Shown: positions 35,654-46,677, counted from the first letter of the stretch. The stretch: 64,000 nt of DNA from Amborella trichopoda (GCF_000471905.2 NW_006494789.1:5977490-6041489); one strand, 5' to 3'. Notes: generated by a model from the letters alone, not told the origin. Translations and numbers: made by a program.

Positions 35654-35672
35654 GTCCCTAGTGGAGTCGCCA
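35654..35672 (-). promoter_or_regulatory. Element D primer binding site (tRNA-Arg type)
   Basis: Minus strand TGGCGACTCCACTAGGGAC. The first ten bases are complementary to the 3' end of a plant arginine tRNA (GGAGUCGCCA), with good agreement beyond. Three bases separate it from the LTR. Confidence 0.85.
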
Positions 35673-36469
35673 AGCTAGTTAGGTACCTCGATCTCCCCCT
35701 CAGGATCAAGATGATCGGGCTGCGTGCGTCTCGGATTTCAGGGGAGATCCAAGACTTTTGAGATCGCTCTCTCGAGAACCTCGTTCGAGAATAAGGGCAA
35801 GTATTATCAACCGATGAGAGAGGAATTTAAGGTGGGTTTGGGACTTGCTCGGGCTGCCTTGCGTGGGCACCTTCTTAGATCACGAAGAAAACCCCCCAGT
35901 TGTAAAACTGGTTTAGAATCACCTCCCTAGGCATGTATTCTCCTGTTTTCTGCAATTACGTATATATGGCAAATGTTATAAGACAGGTGGGTCAACAGAC
36001 CTCACCTTGTCTCTCTGGTGAACACACGCAGGCATGTACATTCATAAGAAGAAGAGAAGAATAAGAGAAAGAAGATGGGGGAGATAAGAATTTAACCAAG
36101 TGGGGAGATCAGCACAGTGACCAAGCTGGTTGGTAATTGGCCTGACGTGGCAGTAAAATGGGCTCAGTAACTCAGACTGGCCCAATAGAATTACTACTAG
36201 ACGACAGTACCAATACTGACTAGCTAAACATGATAGTTAGTCTGTCATGGCAATAAAGTGAGCACAGTAATTCTGGCACAACAACATTACGGCTAGACGA
36301 CAGGACAACCATGATAAGCTAATCTCAACCCCTCTTTAATCAAATGGAAAAATAACAGAAAAAAAATGAAGATCATAAAGAAAGAATAAGAAGTAGGATA
36401 AAAGAAGAAGAAGAAGAAAATAGGAAGAAGGAAAGGAAGAAAAAGAAAGGAGGAGAAGAGTGTGAGAGA

Positions 36470-36990
36470 AACGAGGACACAGACGGCGCTAGAAGTCGCT
36501 GGCTATATTAGACAAAGGTAAGGAAGAGGACAAAATCGGTGCTGAGCATCGCCAATTGTGTTAGACCAAGATGAGAGAGAGAACAGAGTCGGCACTGAGC
36601 GTCGTTGGCTATGTTAGTCAAAGAAGAGAGAGAAAACACAGTCAGCATTGAGCGTCGTCGGTTGTGTTAGTCAAAGAAGAGAGAGAAAACATAATCGGCA
36701 CTGAGCGTTGTCGGCTGTGTTAGACTAAAAGAGAGAGAAAACACAGTCGAAGCTGAGTGTTGCCTGCTGTGTTAGTCAAAGAAGAGAGAGAATGCAGTTG
36801 GCACTGAGCTTCACCGACTAGGCTAGACAGAGGAGAGAGAGGGGATGCAGTCGGTGCTAAGCTTTACCAACTGGGCTAGATAGAGTAGAGAGAGGGGACG
36901 CAGTCGGTGTTGAGCTTCATCGATAAGGCTAGACATAGGAGAGAGAGGGGATGCAGTTGGCGTTGAGCTTCACCGATTGTGTCAAAAGAA
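36470..36990. repeat. GCCGGC-core array in LTR D
   Basis: Eight to nine units like those of LTR B/C (ACAGTCGGCACTGAGCG, GTCGGCTGTGTTAG, GAGAGAGAGAA). Unit number and order differ slightly from LTR B/C, which shows change by slippage since the copies separated. Confidence 0.8.
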
Positions 36991-37247
36991 GGGGATAGAT
37001 GATGGGAAGAAGAGAGAGAAAAAGAGATAAAGATGAGAAGAAGACAGAGATAGAAATGAGGAGAAGAGGAGAAGAGGAGAGAGAAATATGGGAGGAGAGA
37101 GAAAGTTACCTTATCAAAGGGTATCAGCCCTTTTCTTCTCTCTCCTCTCTCTCTCTCCAAGACGCACCCATGAACTCAAGAAGAAATTAAAACTTTATTG
37201 AAGTTTCTGTCAAATGAACCGAAGGTCTTTTTACAATTTGGCTTTAC

Positions 37248-37262
37248 ATGTTTATATAGAAT
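37248..37262 (-). promoter_or_regulatory. TATA box of LTR D
   Basis: Minus-strand TTCTATATAAACATG. Confidence 0.65.
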
Positions 37263-38567
37263 TGGGCCAAAACATGGGTGGATGCCCAAAAACTACCTGG
37301 AATTAAAGATAATTACAATTTAATTGAATTAAAAGAAATTCTAAAAATTGCTATAAAATGACTATTTTGCCCCTGCCTAACAATGTGTGGAATTTCAGAA
37401 CAGTCCCTACTGCTGCTCGAGAACTTGCATGATCTTCCACAACTGATCCGGGGTTTCTTTGATGCCCGCTTGATCAAAAGATAATTTTTTTCTTGTAGGG
37501 CTTAGCATGGCGATCGATTTGATACCAACTTCGAGCCATGAATCATGTTTTTGAGCCATGATCATGAAACTTGAAATTTGCTTGAATCTTGAAAACATAG
37601 GTTCGATAGTGTGTTCGTTTCTTGATGTTTTTCTTTAGTTTCTTTACTGAATCATACTGAGCATGTTGTTACGTTCACGTTACAACAAACGTGGCTCAAT
37701 TTAATGTCCGAATGAACATTTCGTCATCTTGAGTTTTTGGCCAGAATCTTGAAATCTGATGACCGAAATTTACAGCAACTTCGATGCCTCCATGTGTGAA
37801 ATCCAACTGTTCATCGTACAAGGGGTTCGGATCGAAGATAGCTCCTGACCTTATGCACAAAATGCAATTAGTTTCATGTCAATCGGGTACGCGAGCGCCA
37901 TTATTTGGCCGCTCAAGTGAGGCATGCTGCTGCTGAATTTTCTTCATAGATCAGCAATTTCTCTCTAGTTTTTCTCCTTGCTCGGGCATCATCACAGGGC
38001 GTACCACATATCGAAACGCTCGTCTTGATGAGACAAACATGCTCAAAAATTTTGTGAGCGATCCAACTTGGAACGAGTGAGATATAAGCTCTAAAATTCA
38101 CTGCACGTGACTGTAAAAACAGCCACCTTTAATGGTGTTTTGGTGCAGGGTGGCCACACGGGAATAGTGTGCGGCCTACCCTCTTTTGGTATTTTACCCA
38201 TAACTTTGTCATGGAGTTTTCGATTAAGCTGAAACTGGACCCATAGAGGGTTTTCGACCGTGTCGGATCCGATGGCAGTAGTCCCACAACTGTTTGAAGC
38301 ATGAAAAATATAGTTCTAGTTACGGGGTCCATTTCAAGTTGCTAGAGGCCAATTTTTTCGAAATTGTTTCTTTATGTTCATTGCCTTAGACATGTTTGAT
38401 CGTGATAAAACTTGGTAGGTAGCCTTTTGGAGTGTTGATGAAGATCTTGACCAATTCTGGAACCATTCTGAGACTGTCAAAATTTCCGCTGTTTCATCAA
38501 GCTTTATTGACCTGCTTCCTCTTTATTCCGCATCAGGGATCAAGGTGTTGAAAAATGTGTTCAAACA

Positions 38568-38630
38568 AAAGAAGGTCAAGCAAGAATGATCCGAAGATGG
38601 GGTAGCGTATCCCCAATTGAGTCACCATGC
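38568..38630 (-). promoter_or_regulatory. Element E leader remnant and primer binding site
   Basis: The primer site at 38607-38627 reads TGGTGACTCAATTGGGGAT on the minus strand, the arginine-tRNA type. Only about 40 bp of leader remain before LTR D begins, so element D inserted here. Confidence 0.7.
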
Positions 38631-39179
38631 TGGTGAGGTGCTTTGATCTCGCCCTTCGGATCAAGATGACCTAGTGATGTGGCTTCGTGTTCGCATCGAG
38701 CCCATGACCGAATATCACTCTCTTGAGAATCGTGTAGAGAAGACACAGATAGAAATACCAACCGATGAGAAAGGAATTTGATCATGAGGTGAGACTTACC
38801 TCACATGGATCCGTAACATGCTCGGGCTACTCGCGTGAGCGCCCTCTTAGATCATGAAGAATGCCCCTGCCATGAGGCCAGTTCGGAATAACCTCCCTTG
38901 ACCTATTTCTTCCTTCTTACATCCACACACACACACTAAGGGTACAGACAAATGGGTCAGAAGACCTCACATTGTCTTTGGGTGAATGCACACAAGTGTG
39001 CACATTCAAAAGGAAAATGAGGGAATGGTGTCATTGAGTCTGTGTCAATTGGACAGCCCTTCGATGGCTTCTTAACAAGGGACTGACAACAGCATTTCTT
39101 CAAAGAGAATGAGAAAAAGGGGGTGAGATAGAGATAATGAGGCAGGAAAGAAAGGAGATAATAGAGAGAGAGAAGAGAA

Positions 39180-40615
39180 AGGAGAGAGAAAAGAGAAACG
39201 AAGACTAGTTTGGCTTTCACCTAGTTCTTCAGAAAGAGAGAGAGGAAAAGTAGAGAGAGAAAAGAGAAACAAATGTTAGTTTTGTTTTCACGTAGTCCTT
39301 CAGAGAGAGAGAAGAAAAGAGAAAGAATGAGAAAGAGAAAAGAGAGATGAAGGCTTAGTTTGGTTTTCACCTAGTCCTTCTGAGAGAAGAAGAGAAGAAA
39401 GTAAAGAGGAAAAAGAGAGATGAAGGCTAGTTTGGTTTTCACCTAGTCCTTCAGAGAGAGGGAGAGAAGAGAGATGAAGGCTAGTTTGGTTTTCACCTAG
39501 AACTTTAAAGAAAGAATAAAGGAGAAAGAATGAGAAAGAGAAAAAGAATGAAGGTTAGTTTGCCTTTTGCTAATCCTTCCAAAAGGGAGAAGATAAGAGA
39601 ATGAAATAAGAGAGAGAGAGTGGAAGAGAGAGGAGAAGGAAAAGAGAGAATGAAGAGAGAGGAAGAGAAGAGAAAAAAGAGAAAGAGAAAGAAAGACAAA
39701 AGAAGAGAGAGAAGAACGAAGAAAGAGAGGAGGGAGAAATGTTAGGGACGGTAAGTAAACCCTGACATCCCAAGGGGAAGAGAGAGAAAAGAGAGAAGAA
39801 GAAGGGAGGTTAAGGACGACGGCGTACCCTGCCATCTCAAAGAGGTGAGAGGAGAGAGAGTTGGGGACGGCGGGTGAGAGAGTTTGAGACGAAAGGTAAG
39901 ACTGTCGTTCCAGAGATGAGGGAGAAGAGAGAGAAAGAAGAAGAAGTTTGGGATGGTGGGTAAGACTGTCATTCTAGAGATGGGAAAGAAGAGAGAGAAA
40001 GAATAAGAAGTTTGGGATGGTGGGTAAGACTGTCATTCTAGAGATGGGAAAGAAGAGAGAGAAAGAAGAAGAAGTTTGGGATGGCGGGTAAGACTGTCGT
40101 CCCAAAGATAAGAGAGAAGAGAGAAATTTTGGGACAGTGGGTGAGACTGTCATCCCAGATATGAGAGAGATGAGAAAGAAAGTTTGGGATGGTGAGTAAG
40201 ATTGTCGTCCCAGAGATGAGAGAGGAGATAGAAAGTTTGGGACGATGGGTAAGACTGTCGTCCCAAACATGAGAGGGAAGAAGAAAGAAAGAAGAGAAAA
40301 TGACAGGGGCGGCAACTGAGCCTGCCACTCGGGAAAGGGCTCGGCTTGCCATTCCTGTCAAAAGAGAGAGAAGGCAAGAGAGAGAAGAGAGAGAAAAGAA
40401 AGAAGAAGAAAGGGGAAGGAAAGAAGAAGAGAGAGATGGGAAAGAAGAGAGAGAAAAGGAAAGAGGAAGAGAGAAAAGGAAAGAGGAAGATAGAAAAGGA
40501 AAGAAGAAGAGAGAGAAAAGAAAGAAGAGGAGAGAGAAAGAGAAGAGAGAGAAAAAATAGAGGAGAGAGAAAGAGAGAAGAGGAGAGAGAAAATTACCTC
40601 AATGGATCTCAAGGG
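39180..40615. repeat. Purine-rich tandem arrays in LTR E
   Basis: Three kinds in a row. First, about six units with AAGGCTAGTTTGGTTTTCAC and CTAGTCCTTC (39205-39570). Second, units with GTTTGGGATGGTGGGTAAGA and CTGTCGTCCC, 64 bp apart at 39946, 40010 and 40074 and shorter further right (39840-40290). Third, almost pure GAGAGAAAAG purine sequence (40360-40600). They replace the GCCGGC array of LTRs C and D and make this LTR about 500 bp longer. Ser/Leu/Phe-rich and Lys/Arg/Glu-rich frames here are repeat translations. Confidence 0.8.
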
Positions 40616-40724
40616 TACCATCCAAAATTTTCTCTCTCCTCTCTTTCTCTCTCCAAGAAAAACGTGACCCAAATAGAAGCTAGAATTTTTTATTAATCAA
40701 AGGGTTCTTTCAATGTTTACATCA

Positions 40725-40738
40725 CGTGTATTTATAGG
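40725..40738 (-). promoter_or_regulatory. TATA box of LTR E
   Basis: Minus-strand CCCTATAAATACACG at the place corresponding to the TATA of the other LTRs. Confidence 0.6.
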
Positions 40739-41590
40739 GGTTTCATCCAAACATGAGTGGATGCTCAAAATTTGATCTAATTGTTAAAAAATAGCATTTA
40801 AATGAATTAACTAAAAATAAAAAAATAAGGGCAAAATGACGATTTTGCCCTTTGCTCACAATTCATGAAATGTCGATTCAGTCCATCCAATGGCCATGCA
40901 CATTTTGCATCTTTTCGTGGCCCATTCGAGGTCTTTCAAGCCTCTGTCTAGCCAAAATAATAATGCATTATTGATCAGCTCATGAAGACGGTCGTTTTGG
41001 TATGAATCTCAAGCTGTGGATAGGGGTTTTAGGCCACGATCATGACATGGGAAAGATATGAGAAACGTGTGATCTTTGATTCAAGATTACGCCCATTTCC
41101 TACTGTTTTTCTTTGATTTGTTCACTACATATTTATGAGCATGTCGTCATGAACATTTGGCAACGAATGTGGCTCAATTTGATGTCCGAATGATCGTTTT
41201 CCAAATTAAGTATTGTGGCCAGAATTTGCTTGTTGGAGGCCGAAAAATATATGAAATTTATCCCTATCATCTGGCAAATCTAAGCGTCCATCACACGCGA
41301 AGCTTAGATCGGGTGAAGACCTTGACGTTGTGGTCACAACGAGACTGGTTTCAAGCCGATCCGACATGCGAGCGTCGTGATGTGGCCGCTCGATCAAAGA
41401 GTGTGCTTGCTTAAAACTCTGCAATTTTGCTTCAAATCGTGGTCTTCTTTCTCAGTTTTCTTTCGACTCAGGCCACACCGTGGGACGTGCCATATATCGA
41501 ATCGATCGGGCCGATGAGACGAACATGGTCCCAAAATTTAGGCTCATTTGGACCCAGGAAGAAGAAGATACGAGTGTCTATTTTTTAGTC

Positions 41591-42099
41591 ATAATAATTG
41601 TAAGCCCTTATTTTTAAGGTTTTTGAGAGATATTTGTATTTTAGGGGATCAAATCCCCATTCTTCATAAGTTATGATTTTATAAATTTGAAACTTAGAAT
41701 AGCCAATAATTTTGCTACTTCAATAATTATGGACAATTCTTATTGACCCAGTTTCAGTTAATATTTTCTCATAGTATTCACGGGTCTTATATCCTACTTC
41801 AAGATGCATATTATCTATAAGATAAAGCTCTGCTATTTCAGTTGGCTCTTTTAGAGCATGTTTGTTTTCTATAACTATGATAGGAATTATAGCCTTTTCA
41901 ATATAAGGCGTTCTTGGCTTAGGGCTTTTAGTCTTATTTTGATCCTCCTGGTGTTTAGGGGAATTCATATTTCTACTACTACTTGAGGCAGTGTTAGTCA
42001 ATCTTCTCTGACTGCCCCTGCAAAAACTCACGAGTTAAAAAGTCAACCAGGGAGTTTGATTCTCCCTTTATATATTCAATCTTAAAATCAAAGGTATAA

Positions 42100-42107
<8 letters not shown>
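41591..42107 (-). pseudogene. EPRV-1 polyprotein, RNase H end and C-terminal region (inverted piece)
   Basis: A minus-strand frame (41720-42031) contains PYIEKAIIPIIVIENKHALK and KTREYYEKILTETGSIRIV, matching the region after RNase H in EPRV-2 (about 51400) and EPRV-3 (59617-59823). The right end, 42030-42100, corresponds to the end of RNase H. EPRV-1 is otherwise on the plus strand from 42578, and this piece is exactly what is missing there; see the inversion finding. Role of the region: unknown. Confidence 0.8.

Positions 42108-42133
<26 letters not shown>
42096..42133. repeat. (TG)n(TA)n microsatellite at the EPRV-1/LTR E junction
   Basis: GTGTGTGTGTGTG followed by about 24 bases of alternating TA. 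It separates viral RNase H sequence from the tip of LTR E. Confidence 0.95.
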
Positions 42134-42137
<4 letters not shown>

Positions 42138-42577
42138 GTATATTTTGGAAGGTATTTTTCGACACTTGTATCCCCAGTACGAATAAAAAGAGAGCAATTT
42201 ACGACCTAGGTCCGCAGGTACCAAAATGCCTGTGGACTACGGAAGCTGTAGGTGAATAAGCCCGGATCCAAAGTGAAATTTTCGACAGTCTCATAATGGC
42301 TCAAGAATGCTAAAAATGTGGCCAAGGGTCTCCTAAGAATGCCTATCAAGTTTCGTCGTGATTCGACCAGTTTAAGGCAGTTCAGATGCAAAAACAGTTT
42401 CTGAAATTCGGCCTCTAGAGTGTTGAAAATGGACCTTATAACTACAGTCCTATCACCAGAGCATCAAAGGATCATGGGACCACCGCCATTGAATCTGAAA
42501 TATTCGAAAACCCCCAGGGACCAAGTTTCGGTTTGATTGGATGTTTTTGGACCAAGTTATGACCAAATTACCATAAT
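42134..42577 (+). repeat. Displaced, inverted tip of LTR E
   Basis: Reading plus, TATTTTTCGACACTTGTATCCC and onward follows the minus-strand start of LTRs A, C and D block by block (for example the AAAGTG...GACAGTCTCATAATGG region and GGACCTTATAACTAC...). It carries the 440 bp that the main LTR E lacks, in opposite orientation. At its right end it meets viral sequence again. Confidence 0.8.
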
Positions 42578-43105
42578 GGTTTAAAAGGTGGATGTTATAT
42601 TGGAGACCATCCCCAGATATTTACCCACCAAAACCAAAACAATCATATGAATTGTTTTTGGTCTCTAATAGGGGCATGAATCAGGTTGATATTTATATGC
42701 ACTTTACGGCCTTATATGAGGTCCCCTGGATTCTCCGATGGGAGTATACGATAACACTAAATAAAGATGAATGGGATTATATTCCTTACCTAGAACGAAA
42801 AATATTGATAAAATGGTGGGATTCGTTTGAGGACTCCTATATTTCCCCACAAAATATAAAAATAGAAAGGCTAAAACTAGCCAATTTGGAAAGTCCATGT
42901 CCTAATAGGATTGATGAATATTTAAAACTCTTAAAAGACCATAATCCATAATTATCAAACAAAGAAATCAAAAGACAATTATTACTAGCTCTAAATGAAG
43001 AGGAACCGGATGATATGTCTCTCACTTCTTCAAAAAACAAGGAAAAAGACTATGCACAGGAAATGAAGATGATTGTTATGGCATCCTTACCACTCCTAAA
43101 AATTA
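42578..43105 (+). pseudogene. EPRV-1 polyprotein C-terminal end
   Basis: A frame of 119 residues (42592-42951) with MLYWRPSPDIYPPKPK, NQVDIYMHFTALYEVPWILR and LIKWWDSFEDSYI, then frame-broken sequence to an acidic end (DDMSLTSS, DYAQE) and a stop near 43103. EPRV-2 and EPRV-3 have the same ending at 50640 and 58899. It is the last part of the viral polyprotein after RNase H. No function is known to me. An in-frame stop after HNP and later frameshifts mark it as a pseudogene. Confidence 0.8.
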
Positions 43106-43967
43106 AGGAGACAAATTACTTGGGCCGGCCCAACTCCAAAACAATCCAGGACACCAAGGCCCGAAGAAAATGACGTGAGCCATGATGTCACTTTTCACCA
43201 ACAGGGGCTACTGTAGCAGTACTATAGCAGATACGATATTTCACTATAGCAAGGATCAGAGGCAGACAAAAAACACAGTTTAAGATGCCAATCACTGTAG
43301 ATATCACATGACGAAGTTACTGTAATGTCGGTACAATAATTGGAGATTGCTATTTGGACTTCAAATAAATATTTTGAAATTCGAAGTTTCACCTAAAAAA
43401 AGAGGGAGTTTTAAGGGTTTTGGAGAGGGGAGTGTGTTTTCTTTAGGAGTTGTTTCTCAAGATTATTCTCTGGTTCGAGTCTGTAAAATTCTGAGAGTCG
43501 TATGAGTGATAGTATGTGAGTCTGCTGAGTGTATGTGTGACTGTTACTAAAACAACGTACCTATATATTTTCCAGATGAATGGAAGTTGTTTGCTAGCTT
43601 TTGCTAATGTGAGATGTAAGTTTGCTCATTATGCAAATGAAGTTGGTGTTTTGTATCTGTACCTTAAGGGTTTGTTATATCATCTGGATAGTCATCCATC
43701 TATCTATTTCTTTACTTATCTGTTGTATGAGTATATCATAGTCCTGCTTATCATTATTTTAGTCTATAAACTTTAGAATTTTTAGAATCTTGCGGGTGCG
43801 TTTTTACTAATGCCATTTTACTTCTGGTATCAGAGCCTAGTTATTAGTTCATTGTTTAAGGTTTAGATCTATACCAAATAGGCCAACTGTTAAAGTCGTA
43901 ATTAACAATCCGTCTTATCTTGTGGAACCCTAAGCGCATAAGATAAAACACTAGTGCAATTATCTCA
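43106..43967 (+). promoter_or_regulatory. EPRV-1 intergenic region
   Basis: The non-coding segment between the polyprotein end and the next polyprotein start, as expected for a circular pararetrovirus. It holds repeated ACTATAGCA/ACTGTAGCA motifs (43200-43340), TGACG at 43313, a decayed TATA position near 43395 (CACCTAAAAAAAGAGGG, where the other copies keep TATAAAAGG), a leader, and the primer site at 43825-43837. Confidence 0.75.
43825..43837 (+). promoter_or_regulatory. EPRV-1 primer binding site (initiator tRNA-Met)
   Basis: TGGTATCAGAGCC is complementary to the 3' end of plant initiator methionine tRNA, the usual minus-strand primer of Caulimoviridae. It marks position 1 of the viral genome. 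It is 131 bp before the movement-protein frame. Confidence 0.9.
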
Positions 43968-44640
43968 TTGACTGTGAAACAGGAAATAGATAATTGTATT
44001 ATTGACTCAATGGCTAGCCTATTTCGGACTAGATCTCAAGCATCAAATAGTGAAGCAAGTTCTTCTAGTTCTCATATTAGTAGTATTAAGAATACTGAAG
44101 AAATAGTTATATCTAATATAGAAATGAGTATGCATAATTGGAATATTCCCCAGGTCCCTATATATAAAATATACAGGAGAGGTTCATTCCAATTTAGAAG
44201 TGATTATTCTATAAAGACAGTTGAAAGACTATATCTATTTTAGAATCATAAGACTCCTTTTCCCTTCTATCAAAAGATAGAATAGAAGAACATAAGAAAA
44301 AACGATATAACTACTTGCATATAGGTCTGATCCAAATTGCAGTAAAACCCCTGACTCGAACCAGGCTAAACAATTATGTTCTATTGTGTTTAAGAGAAGT
44401 TCGTCATAGGAATTTCTCTGATTCTTTATTAAGAATCATGGAATGTAGTCGTTGTGAAGGTCCTATCTACTTCAACTGTTACCCCAATTTCTCAGTCTCA
44501 TTGACTGATCTCAATATACTAGAAGTATTAACTTTAAACCTTAAAACACAAGGTTTTGATATGGAAATTGGATCCCAAAACATTGTTATAGTCTACTGTA
44601 TCTGTTATAAAGCAATGAATATGTCCTGATGTTAGAAAAA
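43968..44640 (+). pseudogene. EPRV-1 movement-protein region
   Basis: 30K-superfamily movement protein, which lets the virus pass plasmodesmata. The N-terminal frame 43968-44243 (SMASLFRTRSQASNSEASS, IPQVPIYKIYRRGSFQF) is followed after a frameshift by 44315-44629: HIGLIQIAVKPLTRTRLNN, LCLREVRHRNFSDSLLRI, CEGPIYFNCYPNFSVSL and LTLNLKTQGFDM. These match EPRV-2 and EPRV-3. It is the first domain of the single polyprotein. Frame breaks near 44243 and 44629. Confidence 0.85.
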
Positions 44641-45830
44641 TGGATAAAAGAGGACAGACAATTTACTTCCAAACTAATATTGAGAATTTAATCTTATTAT
44701 CCCTAAAACTATCACTTGGGACTAGGTCAGATTACCAGAGCAGTGGAACCTGCATAATGAAACTCCCCCTAAACCTGATCAAAATGAGAATATTAACTCC
44801 ATAATAGAATTCCCTTCTGGAGAAGTTCAAATACAACTTAACCCTCAAAGGAGTGCTAGGATTCATCTTTCTTCCCTAAGTCCTAAAATCCCAGCTAGAA
44901 GTTTTATTTCTTCTATCCCTTATCCTAGTTATGAACACCAACAAACTAATGCTATCTTGCGTGGATTGCAAAGAGTTGATGGTGATATTCAACAACCAAT
45001 ATACAATGTTGAAACTCCAAAAACAACGACCCATGTCCTCTGAACCAACATTCTCTGGCGTAGAATTTGATCCACAACATGTAAATGTCATTGAAATAAA
45101 ACCATTTCAAATTAATTATGAAAAAATCACGAGACTTTAATTCAAAACATAATAAAGAAATTAGAGAATGGTTTCTTAATAAAGGAACATCAGCCTCAAG
45201 ACAATATATAAAAGAGAAATATACTGAAGCCATGTATAAGGCTGGAGGTAATATGTTTTTCTTCAGGTGGTTTGGGGAAATCTTTGCTAAACATAATAAA
45301 TTAACTTTCCCATTTGAATATACAGGAAAAATGTATGTCAAAAAATCCCCTGATATTAACACAATAAATTCACAATATAATTGTTATAAAAATGCCAAAG
45401 GAGAAATAAAATCTAGACATCCTCCTGAAGATATAATAATAGATGTTATGGGATCTACAACTGCTCCTTACAAAAAAAACTTATAACTCTCCTAATATGG
45501 AAGGATTTAAAACAATTATTGAACAAAATAACTATGCAAATCTTTATATCAATCCTTAGGAGAACAAGCTGATAGGATTGAGGATTTGGTATCTAAAAAG
45601 GATACCTTGGAAGAAAAGGCAACAACCTCCAAACATGTTCCTTCCTCTATTAAGACTACTCCACCTTTGGTTTTTAAACCTTCACCTGAATTATCAAAAA
45701 ATATATTTAGATTACAACATGTTAGTTTTGATTTCTTAGATGAAGTAATCACCATATTAGGTAGTTTAAAAATATATGAAAAGGGGAAAGCCCTAGAAAA
45801 AAATCCCTGAAACCTCCACAAATATGATAA
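44641..45830 (+). pseudogene. EPRV-1 linker region between movement and coat proteins
   Basis: Frames 45118-45486 (KEIREWFLNKGTSASRQYIK, GNMFFFRWFGEIFAKHNKL, PFEYTGKMYV, SRHPPEDIIIDVMG) and 45586-45810 (LEEKATTSKHVPSSIKTTPP). The WF-rich segment and PFEY block are shared by all three copies and occur in many plant EPRV polyproteins. Exact role unknown; it may belong to the capsid precursor. Confidence 0.75.
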
Positions 45831-45930
45831 AGGATATTACTGAGGACTGCTCAGAGAAAGATATTGATAATTTGGAACAAATGTTTAGACAATCACTTAG
45901 TAGCAACCTGTTGAAATCAATAAAGTAGGC
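45831..45930 (+). pseudogene. EPRV-1 start of coat-protein region (truncated)
   Basis: Broken frame with ITEDCSEKDIDNLEQMFRQS, the approach to the coat domain. It ends at EINKVG where the TA microsatellite begins, so EPRV-1 is truncated here. Confidence 0.75.
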
Positions 45931-46340
45931 CATATATATATATATATATAGTGCGGTTTGTATAGAGCCTAGGCTCTAAACAATCAAATTAGAGCCTACC
46001 TTCAAATAGTGTCAATAAATGTGGTTTCACTACTGAAAATCTTTGTGATAACCATAAAATATATTTTCATATCTATTCATAACATTTAAAGCTTCAAAAA
46101 TATTGTAGATTAATAGATCTATGAAAACTTGAAAATCTTGAAAATTGACGGTCCAAAATTACGTTACAAAATACTCAATTTTCAAAACTTGAAATCTATT
46201 TTTTTCTCATGTCCATGCATCTTGATGTCGAGATGATCAATTTGAAGATATTTGGGCATCAAAACAGCTAGTAAAAAATTTTAGGCAGGCTCAAATTTGA
46301 TTGTTTAGAGCCTTGGTTATATATATATATATATATATAT
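45931..46340. mobile_element. MITE-like element inside a TA microsatellite
   Basis: About 367 bp (45951-46317) between two TA runs (45932-45950 and 46318-46340). Inverted ends are visible at 45971-46001 and 46283-46314: both read GGCTCTAAACAATCAAATT outward-in, then TAGAGCCTACC on the left and TGAGCCTGCC on the right. It is non-coding and AT-rich. Small non-autonomous elements that target (TA)n are known in plants (Micron-type); assignment to that class is tentative. It separates EPRV-1 and EPRV-2, which face each other. Confidence 0.75.
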
Positions 46341-46668
46341 CTTCATTAATACAATTCAAATCTGCGCTTGAGTCTATTAAGGTGACAGTCTGAAAGTTAA
46401 ATTCTTTGTTGACCACAATTGTGACATAAGTATGCTATTTTTGAGATATAACTTTATCAACTAAATTGACATATGTCAAGGTTTTCAGATTTTTATAAGC
46501 AATATGATTGTTTTTAGATAAAGGGATATGAAGATCTTCAAATTCATCCACAAGTGGGACAATAGGTTTGTTTCCTCCTGTTTGAGGAGTTTCTAATTGT
46601 TCGATTCTTATTTTAAGCTGATTTATTTCTTGCTTTATATTATTTACTTCACATTTTAATTCTTCCAT
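46341..46668 (-). pseudogene. EPRV-2 protease N-terminal part (truncated)
   Basis: A frame of 77 residues (46435-46668) starts with a helical Glu/Lys-rich stretch (EINQLKIRIEQLETP) and goes to HIAYKNLKTLTYVNLVDKVI. After one stop it continues to an active site that reads Asp-Ser-Ser (46360-46385), where this protease family needs D-S/T-G. It stops at the TA run about 10 codons later. The remainder of the protease is at the other end of the copy (from about 53485). Confidence 0.8.
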
Positions 46669-46677
46669 AGTAGTATC

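Larger units (their letters stand above)
35676..38567 (-). repeat. Tat element D 5' LTR
   Basis: 2892 bp with plus-strand limits TAGTTAGGTACCTCGATC (first base pair TA for the expected TG) and GTGTTCAAACA. Closest to LTR B/C. The right flank (38568 on) is leader sequence of another Tat element (E), so D is nested. Candidate target duplication AAAGA at 38568-38572; its partner was not found. Confidence 0.85.
38631..41590 (-). repeat. Tat element E 5' LTR, main part
   Basis: Starts TGGTGAGGTGCTTTGATCTC on the plus strand and follows the other LTRs through the TATA region (40729-40736) and the GGGACGTGCCATATATCGAA block near 41480. It stops abruptly at about 41590, where viral sequence begins. 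The missing 440 bp end is present in reverse orientation at 42134-42577. Confidence 0.8.

Noticed and set aside
40300..40696. Lys/Arg/Glu-rich plus-strand protein and the Ser/Leu/Phe-rich minus-strand proteins over 39500-40670
   Set aside because: Translations of GA-rich tandem repeats inside LTR E, open in several frames at once.
43825..43837. Fragment of a tRNA gene
   Set aside because: TGGTATCAGAGCC matches only the 3' end of initiator tRNA-Met in complement, lies in the viral intergenic region and recurs at the same place in the other EPRVs; it is a primer site.
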